From Pseudopyrenochaeta lycopersici (lineage: Eukaryota; Ascomycota; Dothideomycetes; Pleosporales; Pseudopyrenochaetaceae), in assembly GCA_003313425.1 (NCBI GenBank), contig NHZP01000001.1, forward strand, positions 1,736,001 through 1,800,000: a DNA stretch of 64,000 nucleotides. Reading direction: 5' to 3'. A program made the translations under genes and the position numbers. How positions within the stretch are numbered: the first letter of the stretch is position 1; each line of letters opens with the position of its first letter. Below the pieces are notes generated by a model. That model had not been told where the DNA came from. It ran no database searches and saw nothing but the letters and a program-made list of their open reading frames with translations. This document shows positions 43,324 through 54,800 of the stretch, piece by piece.

Positions 43324-45733
43324 TCAGAACGGCATACCGCCACCACCAAAGCCTAAGCCGGCATAGCTTTCATCACCCCATATACCCATATCAAAGAACT
43401 GTTCCATATCAAAATCCATATCTTTCAAGAATGCAAATGGACCGCCATTATTTTCTTCTACGCCCACGTCCAAATCCAAGTTGATATCGCCCATATGATT
43501 GATTCCGGCTAGTGTAGTATAATGCTGGCCTGCCTGATGAAAAGGTGGTGTTGATTGAGTGCCGGAACTAGGACCAGAGCGCTCACTCGCAGGGAACCCC
43601 TCTGTACCACTTGGAGTGGGCTGACTTGAAGTATAGTCTGGCATCGTTGGCCTGGTCTTTCTGACGTACCAGGTCTTCGTCAGGTCGATAATGAAACGCA
43701 TGACGTACCAGAAATCAGGATGCGATTGCTTCCTCTTGTCGTATGTTGAGAGACTCTGCATTCGATAGCATAGAGACTCAAGACACAAATCTAAGCGAAC
43801 ACGGTCCTGAGCAGTCTTGACATCCCAACCGGCAGCGACATGCGCATCAATGGGCATGCACAGCCGAGAGACAGTCATGATTACCGTTGGCAATCTCATC
43901 CATTCCGAGAAGGAGATGAGGTGATACTCGTGGGCCGGAAACGAGAGAAGAGAGTCTAAGAATCGTTTTCCAGCCTCGAGTGTAGAAAGAAGAGCCTTCA
44001 GGTGTGTTGAATCGGTGGTAGCCGGCATATCTGTTACTGGTTTAGGTCTTAAAGCGATACTATGTAACGACATATCTGTAAAAGACGAAGAGATATCCAA
44101 CACTACTATCGGATCAGTTTCATGCTTAGATCTGCCTGAAAGGACGTACAGCGTTGCGATGCTGAGCCAAAGCTCTCCTTCTTCCATGCATCGAGTTGAA
44201 CTTCCATGAACCGAACATGCATAAGCGTTCGTGCATCTGTTAGCGGTGTTTCGGCAGCGCTCCCAGCAAACAAAGTGTCTTGCACTTGATCATCAATCTG
44301 TCGCAAGGAAATAAGATGACATATAGTTTGATCAGAGTCAAACTCGCTGTCGCGTTTGAGATTCTGAGCCCACTCCGTCATGTTCGAGCTGTAACGCAGC
44401 AGGTTTGGTTTCTGCAGCCCCGCTGCAATCCTAGCCTAATTTAATATTTCGCAATCGTTACTACGAATTTGTTTGCTTACATTGAGGCTAGATAATAGCA
44501 CCCTAGGAATGCGCGCTGACGCTCTCGCTGGGCTTGAGGAGTAGGTGGTGGTGGTTTTGGCCGATGTGGAAAACTAATGGGCTGGTAGTCGTGATGAAGG
44601 CCGATGTCAAGGGCAAGTCCAATGACCAAGTGATGCAGAAAGAAGATCTGCTGGGTTTTATGGCTGAATACAAAGTGATACCTAACTGAGTAAGTATTTG
44701 CCTGAGAGTACAATCAAATCACCTACCATGAAAGGTAGACCAGTACGCTTTGAACTAGTCCAAGCGTTCTTCGAGGACGGATAATTGTCCGATTTGCGAG
44801 TTCGGTTCGGTAGGTGCTGTCAAGCGACATTTGGCGTGGATGATCTTTCCATGAGGTGACAGTAAGGACAGCAAGAAACAGCATTGGCTTGCTTGCATGT
44901 AGTTCGGAGGCTGATATTTGTGGTGGTAATACAACGAAGGGAAAGGAAACCGACATTTGTCGGTACTCATCGAGCATACCGTCTGCTTCGCCGCTCGCAA
45001 GAATTTGCTGCACGAGTACATTTTCAATCGGAGCCTCGTGCCGTTGAGAGGGCTGAAATAGGCTCTCTGGTGCGTGATTAAAATCCTCGCGATCTCCGAA
45101 GTTGTGTATGCTTCGGATCTTGTTTAAATACTGGCGATCAGCTTCTTCGTCGTCTTGAGCTTGCTCAATCTCTTGGTCTGGCTGTGTTGTGTCTGGTTTA
45201 AATGAGGGGGGGACTTGCATCCAACTTCCAGGTGCAATTGTGCTGTCTCCTAAACATATCGCTTTTCCTGTTTCTTTAGGTATGGTTGATGCGGCTTCGC
45301 TTTGCAACTCTGCTGAGAGTGCATTTGAAATGGACTTTGACCCCGATGAATAAACGAGACTCGCGACGAGGCCATCAATTTTCTGCTCGACTTGGGCGAT
45401 ACGCCTATGCAAATATCAGATCTGCACGTGCCCATCCGAGTGCGGAGGCTTACGAAGGTACACGCAATTTTCTCGCTCGACGCGGTGCATCAGCCCAGGC
45501 GCACTCCTTTCCAGCAGCGAAACATCTTTGTATTGGTCAGATCCCAGTAAAAGAAAAAAAACCCCAATTGGGTACACCACAAGAGTGTGGTCATTGACTA
45601 GGCCGTACCGTTGGCATTTTCCTGGTTGCTGGCCTGGCAAACAACGCGTCTTGAGACTACGGCATCGCTGACAAGCTTGCAATGTCCGAGATTGGGCCGC
45701 CTTTCCTACAGCTGATTCTTCAATACCCTCCAT
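43324..45733 (-). CDS. Zn(II)2Cys6 transcription factor with fungal-specific middle domain, 6 exons, 702 aa
   Basis: Binuclear zinc-cluster DNA-binding regulator, nuclear. Exons: 45733-45609, 45525-45454, 45404-44727, 44681-44481, 44430-44150, 44075-43324, giving exactly 703 codons. The cluster is Cys21-x2-Cys24-x6-Cys31-x8-Cys40-x2-Cys43-x6-Cys50 (ACQRCRSLKTRC, then GKCQRCFAAGKECAW). Intron 1 lies directly before the fifth Cys; other acceptors lose it, which fixes the splice site. A linker and short coiled coil follow (RIAQVEQKIDGLVASLV), then a fungal-specific regulatory domain (LVQSVLVYLSWYHFVFSHKT, LVIGLALDIGLHHDYQP, RAFLGCYYLASM, AAGLQKPNLLRYSSNM, LISFSEWMRLPTVIM). The tail is Asp/Gly/Phe-rich (FDMEQFFDMGIWGDESYAG), a plausible activation segment. 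A regulator of the neighbouring transporter is possible but unproved. Confidence 0.9.
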
Positions 45734-46087
45734 CTGGTATGTCGGCGCAACACCGATGCTTGTCGCAAAGAGGAGTCGAGTACCGAAGCATGACGGGACG
45801 GAAGCTTTGTAGATATCCGTGCCGGAAGACTGACTAAGCCACGCTAACGGTTTGACTTACTATGTGGTCTCACTCACAACAAGCCCATCACCAATGATGA
45901 CAGTATTTGATTAAGTGATAGAATTTCCCGTGACGCCTATTGTTACACCCGAAGACCTCAGAATGTTTCAGCTTATGTGCGATCCATGCTTTCACAACTC
46001 TTTAATTGCTTTACGTTCCATACCAGTTCATCATGGTCACACTTAATATTACCATGCGCTTCCTGATGTGTGTTTACATGAGCTATT

Positions 46088-46668
46088 TTAATTGACATCA
46101 AATCGCAGTTTTGAAGCCAAGCTCCACCCGTACCAAAGCGTTGCGCCAATCGTGAGCAAGTTCAGGTGAATGCTCATTGCGTGAGCCCTGGAAAATGATC
46201 GGTTGAGCGTCTTCATCTCTTCGCTTACTTGACCTGCACCAAGCTGGAGGCTCGCGTCACGCGTTGCTACGGCAAGATTAGTCACTCTTCTCGAGCGAAG
46301 GATAAAAACACACCTTGGTGGATCCTCTCAATCATCAAATCCTTAGTCCTCGGCCCGTAAACTAGCAAATTCAGGCCAGCGGTGACACCAGCGACCCCGA
46401 ATGATATCAAATTGCTCTTGTCCTTGATCATCGAGATTGGGCCATAAGGCGGCACTGTCGCAGCAACAAGGAAGAGGAGTAGCGACTGGCTCTGGAAGTA
46501 TACGGGGAAGACACTCTTTTGCAAGCTTGTGAATGCTGATCGCGGAAGTGCCTGATAGGCGAGTTTGGTCATTACAAAGCTTTGATATAGCTCTGTACCT
46601 AAAAGCGTGGAAAACGCTAAAAGGTGGACGGGTGCGAGGATTTCAGGAACAATAGTTGAGAAAGTCAT
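46088..46668 (-). CDS. TMEM205/DUF4149-like membrane protein, 2 exons, 177 aa
   Basis: Small four-span membrane protein of unknown biochemical role. Exons are 46668-46314 and 46266-46088; the 47-bp intron (GTGTGT to TAG, with a GACTAAT branch-like site) joins ERIHQ to ATRDASLQ. Spans: HLLAFSTLLGTELYQSFVM, SLLLFLVAATVPP, NLISFGVAGVTAGLNLLVYGP and a last span near NLLTIGATLWYGWSLAS. The motifs ELYQSFV, LQKSVFPVYF and the charged turn GPRTKDLMIERIHQ are typical of the DUF4149/TMEM205 family. The ATG at 46668 is preferred, since the longer frame begins at TTG. Confidence 0.82.
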
Positions 46669-47571
46669 AGTGTCAATAATTGCAATGTGTGGCAATGGTG
46701 ATGGTCATGGGTTCAAAGAATGAGTTATTCGTCTTTTACCAGAACATCGTGGCTGCATTTGTTTCACGCTGCCGCCTGAACTTCGAGCTTCGGATCGGAT
46801 GTCGCCTCAAGTTTAACATCCGTGCCGTGCCGGCGACAACTGACTTGCGAGCTCGTAACAAATCAACGCTGTAGCGCATAGATACCTTCAATATAGAGCC
46901 TTTTTGTCGATTGAGAATGGCAGGTACATACGCGTAGGCCATATTGGTAAGAGTCATTTTCGCTCTAACCGCCCCAATGTTGTAGCGTACTGGTGATCAT
47001 CCTTGCAAAACACTCAATGTGCCCGCATGCAGCACAGCACCACCGCTGCACTTCTTCCGCTGCCCCATGGGGTTCTTCCTGAGCTTTCTATGTATTTAGC
47101 GCACACCCCTTTACCGAAACCTGGGGTTGATGCTGTCCTCGGTAGAAGATGTCGCGAGATTCCTGTCGATCGCGCTGCACCCCTCGCGAAAGTCTCGCAC
47201 GAATACAGCCTCTTCATCTATGATCCCTGTCACGTAAATTTGTTTAAGAAATGTTTCTGTTAGCGGCCGTTCAGCCGTTCGACGTTTCAAGCATTCCTGC
47301 CCTCCCATTCGTGGATCACTTCAAGAGCTTGGGTTGCTTGGTGAGGCTTTTGACCTAAATTTCGTGGGAGCCCCTGCGGAGCATCTCGAACGGACCTTGG
47401 TAGATCTAGGAATCCCTTCCGCCGGCTTGCCACGTGCTGCGAACGACAAAAATGATGATGATCAGAATTACAAGGGGTTCTCGGTGTATATTAAAACTTA
47501 CATTTAAGGCTATGGGCCTACCGAAGTAGAACCTCAGTCGACCAGGCCTAAACTTCATCGCCGATACCACA
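46669..47571. other. Divergent intergenic region
   Basis: Promoters of the TMEM205-like gene and the esterase gene must both lie in these 903 bases. I see no gene. Confidence 0.4.
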
Positions 47572-48376
47572 ATGCGCTTCACGCTCTTCTCTCTCTTTCC
47601 AATCGCCCTGGCAATCCCGTTTGGCAAACTTAAAAGAGATGCAAAGCCGGTCTACTGGCTGCTAGCAGGCGACTCAACTACCGCTCCTCGAGGCGGTTGG
47701 GGTGATGCCTTCCTTGCTACAACCGTTGCGAACGGCTCATCAGGACACAATTACGGCCACAGTGGCGCAACGACTAAGTCTTTCCGCGACGGTGGTGACT
47801 GGAGGAATGTCATCGCAGATATCGCGACCTACAAGGAGAATTATCGCGTCTATGTAACAATCCAAGTAAGCCTTCCACAATCTCAAGAAGGCGAGGACTA
47901 CGACTAATGCGCTCAAACAGTTCGGCCACAATGACCAAAAGGCCGAATCTGGCGTCACCCTCGCAGATTACAAAACCAACCTAGGACGTTTTGCCGATGA
48001 AGTCAAGACAGCAGGCGCGACTCCCATCCTGGCCACACCTTTGACCCGCCGTGCATTTAATAGCACCACCAAGCGCGTAATCGAGAACCTGGTCAACGAG
48101 CGCGCAACAACCCTTGATGTCGCTAACGAAAAGGAGCTCCATTTTATCGATCTCAACCAGGCATCTCTCGACTATGTAAACGCGATTGGTGAGCCGGCTA
48201 GCAGAGCATACAATTTGGCTCCTTCGGATAGGACGCATTTGAACGAGTGGGGTGGTGTGGTATTCGCGAGGCTAGTGAGCGATTTGATCTGGGAGAAGTA
48301 CCCACGAGAGTTCGAATGTGTGACGATAAAAAATGAGACAATGAGTGCGTTGATCAAAGCTGGTATCGCTGCCTAG
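47572..48376 (+). CDS. Secreted SGNH esterase, rhamnogalacturonan acetylesterase-like (CE12), 2 exons, 249 aa
   Basis: Predicted extracellular esterase that removes acetyl groups from pectic rhamnogalacturonan. Exons are 47572-47865 and 47921-48376. A signal peptide (MRFTLFSLFPIALAIPFG) is followed by KLKR, a Kex2-like site just before the mature domain. SGNH blocks are all present: GDSTT with Ser35 (block I), the Gly in GGWGDAF (block II), TIQFGHNDQK made by splicing (block III, Asn), and SDRTHLNEWGG with Asp201 and His204 (block V). This DxxH spacing and the FGHNDQK string are typical of rhamnogalacturonan acetylesterases. The length fits the family. It suggests growth on plant cell walls. 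Confidence 0.9.
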
Positions 48377-48846
48377 CTTGGCTTAGAGGGTGCTGGAGGA
48401 GCGAGGCCACAGCAGACTGAATGAATTTTGCAGATAGCTTAAGCGAGATGCTACTCGCTATAGATATACTTTGTATATACCAACCTTAATGTCCGTTTAA
48501 TGATGTACCGTCTCCCAATGTTGCAAGCCCAGTCGCCTGCACACGTAATAGCCGGCATGGTGTCGTTCCCCATAATGTTATCACCTTCACAAATAGCTTC
48601 ATTCTTTCTGAGATTAATGCTAAGTACCGCGAAATGCCGATTCAGGTGCGCTTTCGAGAAAGCTATCTTGATGTTTGCTACTACCCAGGATGACTGAACG
48701 GACAGGCTGAACACGTGTGATTATTTGATCCAAATGTATTATTCTTGTTCTACTTCATTACTTAGAACGCAACAGGGTTTATATGCTTCTGAATAGATCC
48801 AGTCCGCTTATACACAATGACTGGTGCGCTTCATCGATTCGAAGCA
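48377..48846. other. Intergenic region between convergent genes
   Basis: The esterase and the NLR-like gene converge; 470 bases hold both terminators. Nothing else recognised. Confidence 0.45.
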
Positions 48847-51800
48847 CTAGTTGTAACCCTGCCCATCATATCCACCGCTGCCCCATCTTCGCCCTTGTGT
48901 CTCATTTGGGTTCTGCATATTGCTAAACCCGGTTTCATTGCTTGAGTTCGGCGTTCCCCATGGCAAATACGGCTGACTGCCATAGGGTGTACTATTAGTA
49001 TGCTGGCTGCCATGAATTGAAGGCGTTGACGATGTCTGCGAGGACGGCCTATACGGATCATAGCCCCCTTCTTGCGGTGGAGCCGATATGTAAGGCGCGT
49101 ATTGAGCTGGTGGCGGCGGTTGGTACGGCATTGGCTGGCCTTGGTTGAATTGCTGAGACTGTCGGTGCCCGAGAGGGGGTGGGTATTGTTGTGGAGGAGG
49201 CGATGAAGTGTATGGGCCAGATGGTGGAGGTGTGTAATGGTTAGATGTTGCAAAATCATGCTCAGAGGTTGATCTATCGGGTCCTGCTGGCCTTGAGTAG
49301 CTCAGCTGTCGCTCCTGGTACCTGCCCGGCACTCCTGGGTTTGCAAGGGGTTTTCTGGCCAATGCTTTACTCTGCCTCTTGAGTCCCTTGTCTCCGCTTC
49401 CCTGTCTAAGAGGCGGCGTAAACGACTGAGGTACGTTAGAACTCGATGCGGCTGATGATTGGCGTTCACGTTGTGGGGGAGGCGCTGAGTACCGCTGTTG
49501 TTGTAGGTTTTGTGCGGATTGGACTCGCTTTGGCGACGAAGACGGGGACTGGACCTGCTTATTTGAAAAAAGCGGAGCTGGATATGTTGAGTTTCCCCCG
49601 TTTGCGGCTTGCAGCTGACTTTGTTGCTCATATTGGCTCCATGTATATTCGGTACCTGATTCTGAACGGAACGGTAGGCTGTATGGCTCTTGAGAATGTT
49701 GTCCATACGGAGAATCAAGTTGGTCATCCTGCTTCGGTACATTGAACGGTTGGTATGTTGTAGCCGAAGGGATGGGCGGCATTGGTGGTTGTGGTCGGGA
49801 TTGCGGACCGGCACTTAAGCTATGTGGTAAATCATGGTGCTTGACTGTTCGAAATCTCTGAACAGTCGGGTTCCGCTTGCAACGAGCCATGGCCTCATCA
49901 AGCAACTTTTGAATTTTTGTCGCTTCTGAGATCTCTTCTTCAAGCTGCAGATCAGTAACACTACCCTCGTCTGTCTGGCCGGCAACAGACACATTGTCGC
50001 CCTCCCATTCGTCGTCATCATCTTCATCTTCATCTTCATCCTCTTCCTCGTCATCTTCGTCATCTTCGGCATCATTCTCATCCTCAACGTCGGAATTCTC
50101 ATCCTCCGCCTCAGGCGCAGTAAGCGCATCGACCGGTAGGCCAAGAACAGGATGACGAGCGTTAACGTTGGCACCTGCTTTAAGGAGCACTTCGACGCAG
50201 GCGGACTGGCGGTGGGCGCAGGCTTCGGCGAGAGCTTCATCCAGTAATTGATCGGGAGGACCCATATTGAGGAACTTGTCGAGAATCGCTTTGTTACCTC
50301 GGATGGCGGCCGCGGTGATGGCGCTTCGATACTGGCCACCTTGGAACCGGAAATCGGCTCCGCCATCTAACAGTTTGACCACGACTTCCATCCGGTTAAA
50401 GTATGAGGCTGCGATAAGAGCAGTATGATACTTTCCTTCACGGTGATTGACCAGGTCGATAGCGCGATTGAGAAGATCGTCGATAATCTCCACATCAGCT
50501 TTTATCGCAGCTGCCTGGATTGCATTACCATATTTGCCTCCTTTGGCACGCACGTTAGCCCCGTGCTGAATAAGTTGCTCGATCATGGGTAGATTGTTTC
50601 CATAGGCTGCAGCAGCAACAGCTGAACCGAGTAACCCTCCTTCAGCTGATGCGTTGGCACCATTGTCGATCAAAAGCTGCACAATATCGAGGTCTCCAGA
50701 TTGAGCAGCGGCCAATATTGGGAAACCATACAGACCGCCCTTAGCGTTGACATTAGCCTTGTGCTCGATTAGGAGCTTTACAATTTCTTCGTGGCCTCCA
50801 GCTGCTGCCGCTGACAAAGAGTGTCCGTATTTACCGTTGGCTGGGGAGATATTGACCACCGCATCTTTGTCCAAAAGTGCTTGGACTATTCTAAGATCAC
50901 CCACCGCTGACGCAGCTTGCAGGGCTGTCCCATATTCTCCGGTTACTGGCTCGGTGAGAGTGACATTAGCTCCTGCTTCTAATAAGACTTGAATGGTTTC
51001 GATATCTTCCGCCCACGCAGCAGCCTGAAGCGGTGTTCCGTATGGCCCACCAACAGCGTTAACATTAGCACCAGCTTTCAACAGGACTTCACAGCAATCT
51101 TCGTCGCCCTCAGCCCTATTGCATGATTAGAATCAGCCTAAATGGCATGGAAAAGACGAACTTACGCTGCAGCATGCAGAGCAGTGCCATACTTCTCACT
51201 TACTATGTGCACATCTGCATCATTGTCGAGCAGAAACTGGAGGCCTTCGGCGTCACATGCATCTGCGCAATTGATGAGGGCCGTGGTGCCTCTGTCACAT
51301 GTCGCATTGATATCAGCGACATTCTTCAAGATCAGTTTCAAATCGTCCTTTAGCAAAGTAGAGGCTGCGAGCGACACCACTGGCCAATTGTCTTCGCCTC
51401 CTCGTACGTTCACGTGGGCATCCTTTTCGAGCAGTATTTTCACGGCAGTGCTATCACCCTGATCCACAGCTGCAATGATAGGGTACGAAAAGTCTCCGCC
51501 GAAGCCGTTGACGTTCGCTCCTTCCTTAATGAGCAGACGAATCGTGTCTTCATCTCCCGTATATACCGCCGCTGACGCAGATGCATTAGAAACAACACGA
51601 ATATAGGGGGCACTGATAGCTCACCTGTCAGCTCGGTGCCATAGAATCCAATAGGCTCAGTGTTAAGTTTCGCACCATGGTCAATCAACATCTTGACATT
51701 ATCGGCATCACCAAACCACGATGCTGCCTGCATATTGTCAGTCTTATCGCAGCTCGAACAATGACATGATACTGACGATTAAGGCAGTGCCGTATGTGCC

Positions 51801-54800
51801 TCCGCGTATGTTAACATTAGCACCCTTCTCAATCAATGCTTCCATAATTCCGGTTGTACCATCGTATCTATAATTATTCTAAGCAATGGTATTTCTTCGC
51901 GGCTTAATTACTTACGCGCTAGCAATCAATGCGTATCCGTAGCTGTAGCAATGGTTAGCATATGTAGACACATTTTTCAGCTAGACTGACTCAGGGCCTT
52001 CAGCATCTGGACTCGCGTTGAAGTCTAGAAGCAGTTTCACTGTTTCTTCGTGTTCGTTGTCGGTGGCTTGGTATAAAGCTTTGTCGAGTTGCTCTTGGTC
52101 GATACCCCTTGGGAACAAAAGCTTTAGAACCTCAGTTCTACCGTAGAATGCAGCTAAGGAAAACGCTTTCTGGTGCCTGAGTGTAGAAACTTTGTCTAAT
52201 ATAGCCTTCACGATGGGTACGTAGCCTCGTTGAGCCGCAGCCTGAAGCGCTTGCTCGATGACCAGCTCTCTTTTCTCGTTTTCGAGTAGGACTTCAAAGA
52301 CGTCAAGGTGATTATACGTGGCCGCAGCTGTAAGGAAGCTGCCGTAAGTCTTCATGGAGCGACTGGGGTTCCACTTCTGCGATAGCAAGAATTTGGCGAC
52401 TTCAGCGTGCCCACGGCGTGCAGAGGCGCCTAGTGCTGAACCATACCAATAATCCTCATCGGGATCTATGTCGGCACCTTTCTCAACCAAAATACGCACA
52501 GCCTCAAGGTCCCCCATGAAAGCAGCTATATTCAAAGCTCTGCGACTCTCTCCGCCTATGGTGTTAACATGTGCCCCCCGGTCTAATAACAGCTTGAGGA
52601 TCTCGTTATCGGTGTTAGCTGCAGCCGCGTACAGTGCTGTACCATAGCCAGACGATGTTGCATCTATATCGGCGTCGCGATCGAGAAGAGTATTAACAGT
52701 GTCTCGGTGCCCATTGCTTGCTGCTGCATGCAAAGCAGCAGGCTTGTCGCTATCGCTAACAAAGTTGATGTCGGTGTCCACGCCTAAAAGTGCGTTCACA
52801 ATTTCTTCCTGGCCTTCCTCGCAAGCATAATACAAAGGTTGAAACCCCAAGGAATCTTCTTTGTGGATGTCAGACACCCAGCCGTTTTCCAGCAGGTAAT
52901 CTACCAATGCCGGAAATCTCAGGATAACCGCTACGTGCAGGACCGACACATTTGTTTGATCGGACCTTGCGTGAACATCTTCGATCGCGTCCCACCATTT
53001 TTGTCGGGCATCAGTATCATCTCGCCAGAAGGGATGGTGGAAGTTGAACTCATCGAGCACATCTCGAGGAGCTTTTTTGGCGTGCTCGACCCAGTAACGG
53101 ACGGGATATTTCAAGTCATCGATCGTCGGAACGTCGTTGGTAAGCTCGGCCTCAGAAACAGATGACGCAGCCGTAACATGATCAGCCTCATCAGCATCAC
53201 TGCCATCACCACTATCCGCCTTTTCACTGTCACTGTTTTCGTCAGGTTCTGCTTCTTGGCCATCTTCATCATTGTCCTCTTTCTTAACATCCTCGCCTTC
53301 ACTCTGCGTCTTGCGATCTTCATGATCTTGTTCCAAATGCTTTTGCCTGTACTCTTCAATCTGGTCGACGGCATGGTAGATGTACTCTAGTGATCGAAGT
53401 GCGATAATGCCGTGCTGCATATCATTCAGATCCAGCGAGAGGTCATCCTTTGCGTACAGCTCAAGATGTTCTTGTGCAGAGATGTCGATCCATTCGACGG
53501 TATTGTTCTCTTCATCCCAATCATTCCCCCTCAACGTGAGAAATGCGCCACAACGAACAATGTATGCCTTGAGTTCTTCCAAATCATTCCGATGTTCTTC
53601 TGGCAAGCCAGCCATAATGGCAAGTTCACGCAACGTTGGGGCCACATATGCACAGATTCTACACCTTAGTATTTCTTTCGTATATTCGTGGCCTTCGGCT
53701 TTCGGGTCGAGAACACGCTTTCGTACGTGCTCAAACATATCTGTCAGCCCGTACGGGAAGGATTCGAGCAGCTTACGGATGTCGGCATGCTGGACACGTC
53801 TAGATTTCCAAGCGTTCTTCAACTCCTGAACGACAAGGTTGACGTAGATCCAATTATCTTCGGCGCGCGAGTGAATGTGTCGTTTTACGAAGTATGCCAG
53901 CGAGGATGGAAGCGAAAGCTCATCGACACTGACAGAAATATGAGTCCTTAGATCGTCACTTACTTGTGCGGAGTTCTCAGCATCCTCGAGATTGATTTCC
54001 AAGGCTTTTGGCTTCAAGACCTTTTCGATATTCGGACGGCCACTACGGCTTAGGAGCAGCCATTTGAGTGGCGCTGCTCCATGATCGTTTTCTGTCGTAA
54101 CTTCAATCTCAGTCATGTATTGGAGGAAAGTCTGTAGCGACTCCTCTGACAGCTGCTCTAACCCGTAAACAACAATGTATACGCTACCACTTGGCAGGTC
54201 TCTAGCCATTTCATGTAGCGCATTCCAAAGTGCTGATATTTTGAGAGATTCTTCAGGATCGAACTCTTGCTTTCCAGCATCTTTGCTTTTCGTCGAATCC
54301 GAAAGGAGGTGTCGGGCAAGGTTTTGGTCTACGTCAATAATTTGGCGCACAACCAATTGTAGGAGACCTTTTACTGAACGCCTCTGCTTGTCGCCTTGGT
54401 CGCAGAAAAAGGATGTCACGATTGAACCATGCTCGCGCGATTTCTCCAAGCATTCTATGGCTGACGACGCGACCGCTCCTTGACCGGTGCCAGCTTTGCC
54501 GTGAACCCATAGTAAAGGAGCTGCGCCTTCCTGCCGCCAATTTTTGAAGTTTTCAAGCTCCAAAACGGATGAGAGCTTTGTACCTCTCGGACCCTTGTAG
54601 GCGCCATTCTTTGCCGCATCAATATCCTGAAAGCCCTTGCCGAGATGATCGATCATTGTATGATATGTTCGGTCACCTACCAGCGCTTGACGAAGCTGAT
54701 TCTGTCGCGTCTTCAAAATGCCATCTGCCTTCTGGGCTGTCACTCGAATTTCCTCAGAAACATACCTGAAGTTACCATCTTTGGGACCGTCGTACTTGTT

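Noticed and set aside
41512..48376. Secondary-metabolite cluster around the transporter and regulator
   Set aside because: No polyketide synthase, peptide synthetase, terpene or other core enzyme is present in the window.
49993..50115. CRISPR-like or satellite array
   Set aside because: The CATCTT/CATCCT units are in-frame Asp/Glu codons of the NLR-like protein without spacers.
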